This document shows, in pieces, positions 6,433 through 10,573 of a DNA stretch of 10,573 nucleotides. Under the pieces are notes generated by a model that saw only the letters and a program-made list of their open reading frames with translations, was not told the DNA's origin and ran no database searches. The position numbers and the translations under genes are program-made. Source of the stretch: Parachlamydiaceae bacterium (GTDB lineage: Bacteria; Chlamydiota; Chlamydiia; Chlamydiales; Parachlamydiaceae); NCBI GenBank assembly GCA_003164155.1, contig PLSG01000308.1, positions 1 to 10,573 on the forward strand, written 5' to 3'. Position 1 is the first letter of the stretch. Each line of letters starts with the position of its first letter.

Positions 6433-6472
6433 TTACTATTTTGCAAATAGTATAGTAATTTCACCGTGTGAA
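6433..6472. promoter_or_regulatory. Paired palindromes and candidate promoter upstream of the helicase gene
   Basis: In the 78-base gap between the giant gene and the helicase, ACTATTT (6435-6441) pairs with AAATAGT (6445-6451). TTACTAT (6433-6439) can alternatively pair with ATAGTAA (6452-6458). A second palindrome, TTCAC-CGT-GTGAA, occupies 6460-6472. A minus-strand TATACT at 6449-6454 could be a -10 box, but I find no good -35 at 16-18 bases. The symmetry and overlap suggest an operator. No T-run follows, so a terminator is unlikely. Confidence 0.35.
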
Positions 6473-6475
6473 TGG

Positions 6476-9400
6476 CTAGGACTTTAGATGGGAGAGGCGC
6501 ATCCGCAGGCTTTGCATGGCGTCTTGCATGCCAGGAGCCTTGGGTTGAAATAAAATGCGTATCTCATCTGCCGGGATGACGTAATCGCCTTGCGTCACCC
6601 TTATTTGGGCAGCATCCACATATTCAAATGGCGCCGGAGAGTAGCTCGAAGATAAACCTTCAGGAAAAACGCTCACAGCTGCAGATAAAGGAGTCTTCGC
6701 CTGGCCGGAGACCAATGGTATATTTAGCTTTTGAGCTCGTTTTCTAGCCAGCAGCTGCAATGCGCTCAGCAACTCGTCGGAAACTCCTGGATTGCGGTAG
6801 ACTACCTCCTGATAGAGTACTGGCGATTGCCTATGTACATTCCACATCAATCGCATCACCTGCCGCGCCACAATCCTCCCTGTCCTATCCTTTATGCAGA
6901 TAATGCGAATTTTCCCGTCTATAATATACCCAAGAAGACACTTATTGTAATCAAAAGATCCATGTATGCTCTGACAGCTGCCGGACACTTCAGTGCCGCA
7001 TAAAAGAAGGTCCTGCCAATCATCCGAATCGACTGCCACATATCCCTCAAAATCCAATGTCTGGGCTTTTTCCGCCCCTTCAAGCATGCTCAAACAGTGC
7101 ACAATATCGCTTTTAACCGTGCCTTTACTAGCCTCCCACCTCCAAAATTTGTCCACTAAATTTAAACAGGCTGTTTTAGTACTTTCGATAGGCGTTTTAC
7201 TGTCAAATACAGCGTTGAGCAGCAGCTGCTGTAGCTTTAAAAGAGAACGCATCTGGTTTATATGCCCTGCATGTGGATTCTCGGCGATCTGCTTGGCTGC
7301 TCTTCCTATAGCGGAATTCAATTCACTCCTCACTTTTTTGCTTTCAGCTGGATGTGCCAGGCATTGCTCAAGATAAAAGGGTACCTCAAGATTTCTCAAG
7401 TCCTTAAAATGGTCGTTCAAACAGACACTTTGATGGAGGGCTGTGAAGCCCCTTTGCAGGGGAGTTTCGGCGTGTGTCGCAGGCAGTTCTGCTGATTCCT
7501 TCAACAATGCCCTGACGGAGATTTCTTCTCCTTTGATCCATTCATGCCGCAATTGCGGTTTTGATGCAAAGATGCGCGCCAAATGGGGATTGGTCTCCGC
7601 CTTATAGCGCATCTCCGGATAGGTTCCGTGCATGACCCCCTTCACAAATTCCGACAAGATCGCCATAGTAGCCGTCCGTGCACTTGCCGGCAGCTCCTGC
7701 AGTTTAGCCGCATAGGTCATGATAGCCGAGGGCTGACGCGCTTTACCTAAAAGGGTTTGAAACCCGCTTTCTAAGACTTCAATGCCGCTGAGTCCTGTCT
7801 TTTCGGCAAATACTATTTTCAATAGATTGAACACAGCGTTTCTAGGATCGCGCAGTGTTTCCCCTAAAAACAAGCTCTTTAATTTCTCCACTTCCCCTAA
7901 GTTCACTAATGCGGCAACCATATTGAATATGGCCAAGACCTCTTCCGATGACCTAGGCGGTGTACACTGTATAGAAGTTAAAATAGCAAAGAGCAGCGCT
8001 CCTTTTTCACGCTCTTCATCGGCATCCCAGTTCAGCATAGCAATCAAAAACTGAAGCGACATTCCCTGGCCCTGACCTTCATTAAACTTTGGATAGCTAA
8101 ACATTTTTATAAAAGGTGTTTGATCTACTCCCGTAAATCGCGAGCATAAGGCAAGTAACTCTTGCGAGATGGTGGCTTTTGAGCCAGTAGGCGTGCTTCT
8201 CAAGGGAGACAATGCACCTTCCTCTTTTTTTTCCTTGCTCTCCCCCTCTTCTTTTACCTCCCTTTCTCCTGTTTCCCTTTCTCCCGTAACCTCAGGATAT
8301 GCATAGTTAAACAAGAGGCGACTCAGCGCATAGCGCATCGGGGGATTTTGCAATTCAAAAATATTTTTAATCAAAGGCAGGTTCAACTTCTCAACCGGAA
8401 TTGCTTTGACTTGGCACTCTAGACTCCAACAATCCAACCAGCGCAAGGCCGGCGCTATTTTTTCGATTTCCTCGTTTTTCGTCGTTTCCGATAAGCTGCT
8501 GCGGCCTAAATCCTCGATCAAGGGTGCCAAAATGGGAAAATAATGCTTCTCCGGTGACAATTCGCCTGCCTGAATTTTTTTAAAGGCATAAGCGGGATCG
8601 TAGATAAAGCCAAGACTGCGATTTTTAAGTCCAGCTTCCCTACCCAGCGAAACTGACAAGAAGTGGCAGAAGCTCAATTTCTCACAATCTCCCATATTGT
8701 CAATGGAAGCTGCCGAACGCATTAATAACCTCTCTGTAGGATGCGTATGCACATAATCCTCCTCTCGAAGTTCATAAATAGTTTGTACACTTGCTTTTTC
8801 CAGCCGCGCATATAACTGAGCCGGCAATAGCTGCTTCAGCGTGCGCATTAACAAAGCACTCCTTTTAAGAGAAAGTTTACCTACGACATAGAGTTGTTTT
8901 AGATATGCGAATTTGAGCTCAATCCCCATTTTTATTATTTCATGCAGAAAGCTTTCTATGGACTGCGCTAGAGCAAATATATTGTCATTATCTCCACTTA
9001 GCATTTTTTTTTCTAGAAGATGCTGTTCAAAGACGAGATCTGCAAGCTTTTCTACAAATGCCTTCTCGCTTGGCGGTAGGTAACGCAGCGCCAGGGGGTT
9101 ATTTTTAACGGCAAGGATGATAATGTTCTGGATTTTCAACAAAAATTCTTTCCACATAGCGGGATGACGAGAAATAAGCCCCCTCACATGTCGCAAAGCT
9201 GTTCCATCCAAGACAACACATTTTGCCGCTAAATCCAAAAAATCTTGTCTGCTTAGCCATGCGCAATAGAAGAGTCCTTGTGGATATTCGGATACAGCCA
9301 AATCGGCCAACCTTGAGAATTGGGGATAAAGCTCTTTTTGCTCACCAGCTGCAAGTGAACTAAATTTCTCTGCTAGACTTGCTGAAGCCTCATATCTTTT

Positions 9401-10573
9401 TTTCGCGACTTCAATTTCTGCAAGAGAAAGAAAATCTAATGCAGGTAAATTGACAAAACACCTCAATAAGAGAGGCTGGCGTTCAACAGCGGTTCTAGCC
9501 AACTGCATAAAATCGGAAGGGGGAAGCCATTTACAATGCGCTGCTAGACTTGAATTATCACAGGCGAAGACAAGCTTAGTAAAAAAATCAATATTTTTTT
9601 TAATTACAAGTGGATGGACAACGGCCCACTTCAGAATATCAGTTGCCATGTCATTTGCCAATTCTGATTTTTCTGAAAATACCTTTTGAGCAAGCTTCAC
9701 CACCTCATCTTCTAAAAAGAAATTTTCCACAAATCCTTTTAGAAAATTTCCCGCATGATATTCCATTGAACTCCAGCCCATGGCTGGCCCTAATAGCTCA
9801 GGAAATTTACTTACCACAGCATTAATAAACTCTTTAATTGGACCGGAACTCGCTTTTAGAATATCTTTCTTATTCCTGCAATCAGATAAATAGCTATCCA
9901 AGTAATTTAAGCCTTTCAGAGCCATACTAGGGGACGCCATGCCCATATCTTTAATCCTACCCAGTAAGTCGATAGGGGAAATTGTATGCAACTTGAGTAG
10001 ATTTCTAAAGATGGATAAATCTCGCATAGATAGAAAGAAAAGCTTTTCTCTTTCTTCAGCTTTTAAAAAATCGGGGTTAATGTTTAGATCCACAAGTCGT
10101 TGAAAAACCAGTGCTTGAATCCTTAAATCTGTGAAGTTTAGAACAATGGGCATCAGCAACTGCATGTGCGCTTTGACATCCTCAGATGGCGAACACAAAT
10201 CTAAATTTTTTTCGACGATCTGCCAGCGCCTTTCAGCCGATAGCGTGGTATTTTCCCTGAGAAGAAAGGTCATCAACTCGAAAAGCCGTTTCTTATCGGA
10301 GATCCCAAAATGTTTTATCGCTTTTACTAGATCATCAGGTAAATATTTAGCTATTTTATACAAAATGGCGTTGCGTTTTTGGGCACTGGAAAAATCTAAA
10401 CACCTCAAGTATACATATTGCGGACATTTCTCAATGAGTTTGTTAAGCACAATAAAGCGGATCTCTTCGCTAGGGAAAAAGCGATCCAGATTTTCGACAA
10501 CCACGCTGGCGTGAGCTGGGATAATAGCGTCTATAATGCCCTGCCAGAGCGCTTCATCGATCCCCCACTTGGA
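6476..10573 (-). CDS. Giant protein of unknown function with alpha-solenoid-like repeats (5' end outside the window)
   Basis: The frame is open from the TAG at 6476-6478 to the right edge: 1365 codons with no start that must be used. Residue numbers here count from an in-frame GTG at 10502-10504, which is probably not the true start because a coherent sequence (KWGIDEALWQGIIDAI) continues upstream. The protein is largely helical and leucine-rich. Units of about 24-26 residues with consensus F..LA..AV...P..LR.C.WLP..D recur at about 308-480. A charged low-complexity linker (VTGERETGERE...) lies at 739-776. The C-terminal part carries CGTEVSGSC (1169-1177), YNKCLLGYIIDGKIRI (1186-1201), IKDRTGRIVARQ and PVLYQEVVYRN (1228-1238), a beta-rich block that I associate from memory with Chlamydiales proteins and that loosely recalls PcfJ-like domains. 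No transmembrane segment or signal peptide is visible in this part. Function is unknown. Confidence 0.85.
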   Translation of the reverse strand, partial: SKWGIDEALWQGIIDAIIPAHASVVVENLDRFFPSEEIRFIVLNKLIEKCPQYVYLRCLDFSSAQKRNAILYKIAKYLPDDLVKAIKHFGISDKKRLFELMTFLLRENTTLSAERRWQIVEKNLDLCSPSEDVKAHMQLLMPIVLNFTDLRIQALVFQRLVDLNINPDFLKAEEREKLFFLSMRDLSIFRNLLKLHTISPIDLLGRIKDMGMASPSMALKGLNYLDSYLSDCRNKKDILKASSGPIKEFINAVVSKFPELLGPAMGWSSMEYHAGNFLKGFVENFFLEDEVVKLAQKVFSEKSELANDMATDILKWAVVHPLVIKKNIDFFTKLVFACDNSSLAAHCKWLPPSDFMQLARTAVERQPLLLRCFVNLPALDFLSLAEIEVAKKRYEASASLAEKFSSLAAGEQKELYPQFSRLADLAVSEYPQGLFYCAWLSRQDFLDLAAKCVVLDGTALRHVRGLISRHPAMWKEFLLKIQNIIILAVKNNPLALRYLPPSEKAFVEKLADLVFEQHLLEKKMLSGDNDNIFALAQSIESFLHEIIKMGIELKFAYLKQLYVVGKLSLKRSALLMRTLKQLLPAQLYARLEKASVQTIYELREEDYVHTHPTERLLMRSAASIDNMGDCEKLSFCHFLSVSLGREAGLKNRSLGFIYDPAYAFKKIQAGELSPEKHYFPILAPLIEDLGRSSLSETTKNEEIEKIAPALRWLDCWSLECQVKAIPVEKLNLPLIKNIFELQNPPMRYALSRLLFNYAYPEVTGERETGEREVKEEGESKEKKEEGALSPLRSTPTGSKATISQELLALCSRFTGVDQTPFIKMFSYPKFNEGQGQGMSLQFLIAMLNWDADEEREKGALLFAILTSIQCTPPRSSEEVLAIFNMVAALVNLGEVEKLKSLFLGETLRDPRNAVFNLLKIVFAEKTGLSGIEVLESGFQTLLGKARQPSAIMTYAAKLQELPASARTATMAILSEFVKGVMHGTYPEMRYKAETNPHLARIFASKPQLRHEWIKGEEISVRALLKESAELPATHAETPLQRGFTALHQSVCLNDHFKDLRNLEVPFYLEQCLAHPAESKKVRSELNSAIGRAAKQIAENPHAGHINQMRSLLKLQQLLLNAVFDSKTPIESTKTACLNLVDKFWRWEASKGTVKSDIVHCLSMLEGAEKAQTLDFEGYVAVDSDDWQDLLLCGTEVSGSCQSIHGSFDYNKCLLGYIIDGKIRIICIKDRTGRIVARQVMRLMWNVHRQSPVLYQEVVYRNPGVSDELLSALQLLARKRAQKLNIPLVSGQAKTPLSAAVSVFPEGLSSSYSPAPFEYVDAAQIRVTQGDYVIPADEIRILFQPKAPGMQDAMQSLRMRLSHLKS
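8258..8287 (-). repeat. Two tandem 15-bp repeats encoding TGERE-TGERE
   Basis: On the minus strand ACGGGAGAAAGGGAA (8273-8287) is followed directly by ACAGGAGAAAGGGAG (8258-8272), identical at 13 of 15 positions. Both are in frame and encode TGERE twice at the start of the acidic/basic linker of the giant protein. The unit length is a multiple of three, so gain or loss of copies would leave the frame intact. Confidence 0.7.

Noticed and set aside
6081..6455. Plus-strand 124-codon frame opposite the helicase N-terminus
   Set aside because: It is antisense to conserved helicase motifs, including Walker A, and runs through the intergenic palindromes. It has no recognisable protein features.
10502..10504. 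GTG as the start of the giant protein
   Set aside because: The frame stays open to the window edge, with sequence continuous in character, and there is no convincing ribosome site before the GTG.
10131..10514. Plus-strand 127-codon frame opposite the giant gene
   Set aside because: It is a shadow of a long continuous minus-strand frame, with no ribosome site or family features.

Overview
The window reads as chromosomal DNA from a Gram-negative bacterium, most plausibly an environmental chlamydia (Parachlamydia/Waddlia-like). That is an inference. It rests on a core-metabolism gene and a repair helicase lying beside very large lineage-specific proteins, and on the C-terminal block of the largest protein (a cysteine-bracketed CGTEVSGSC motif followed by NKCLLGY). 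I associate that block from memory with Chlamydiales proteins of unknown function. No 16S, tRNA or other phylogenetic marker is present to settle it.

All five supported genes lie on the minus strand, so transcription runs from high to low coordinates. In that order they are: (1) a giant protein of unknown function (6476 to beyond the right edge) with alpha-solenoid-like repeats, an acidic linker and a conserved C-terminal block; (2) a UvrD/PcrA-type helicase (4076-6397); (3) an apparently exported 379-residue protein with kinase-like catalytic signatures (2877-4016); (4) sucD, the succinyl-CoA ligase alpha subunit (1864-2751); (5) a membrane site-2 (M50) metalloprotease with a TPR-like C-terminal domain (722-1867). 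The last two overlap by 4 bases (ATGA) and are almost certainly co-transcribed. The usual partner sucC is not next to sucD.

The left 721 bases contain no convincing gene. They hold two distinct families of palindromic repeats: a 30-base inverted pair around 95-248, with a related hairpin at 1-20, and a pair of 55-57-base inverted units at 292-346 and 516-572 with smaller hairpins between them. A further small inverted-repeat element flanked by an 8-base direct repeat lies in the sucD leader (2781-2846). The short gaps at 4017-4075 and 6398-6475 carry promoter-like and palindromic signals.

No complete new multi-gene defence or mobile system is visible. The best candidates for undescribed biology are the kinase-like exported protein, the giant solenoid protein, and the non-coding repeat elements.
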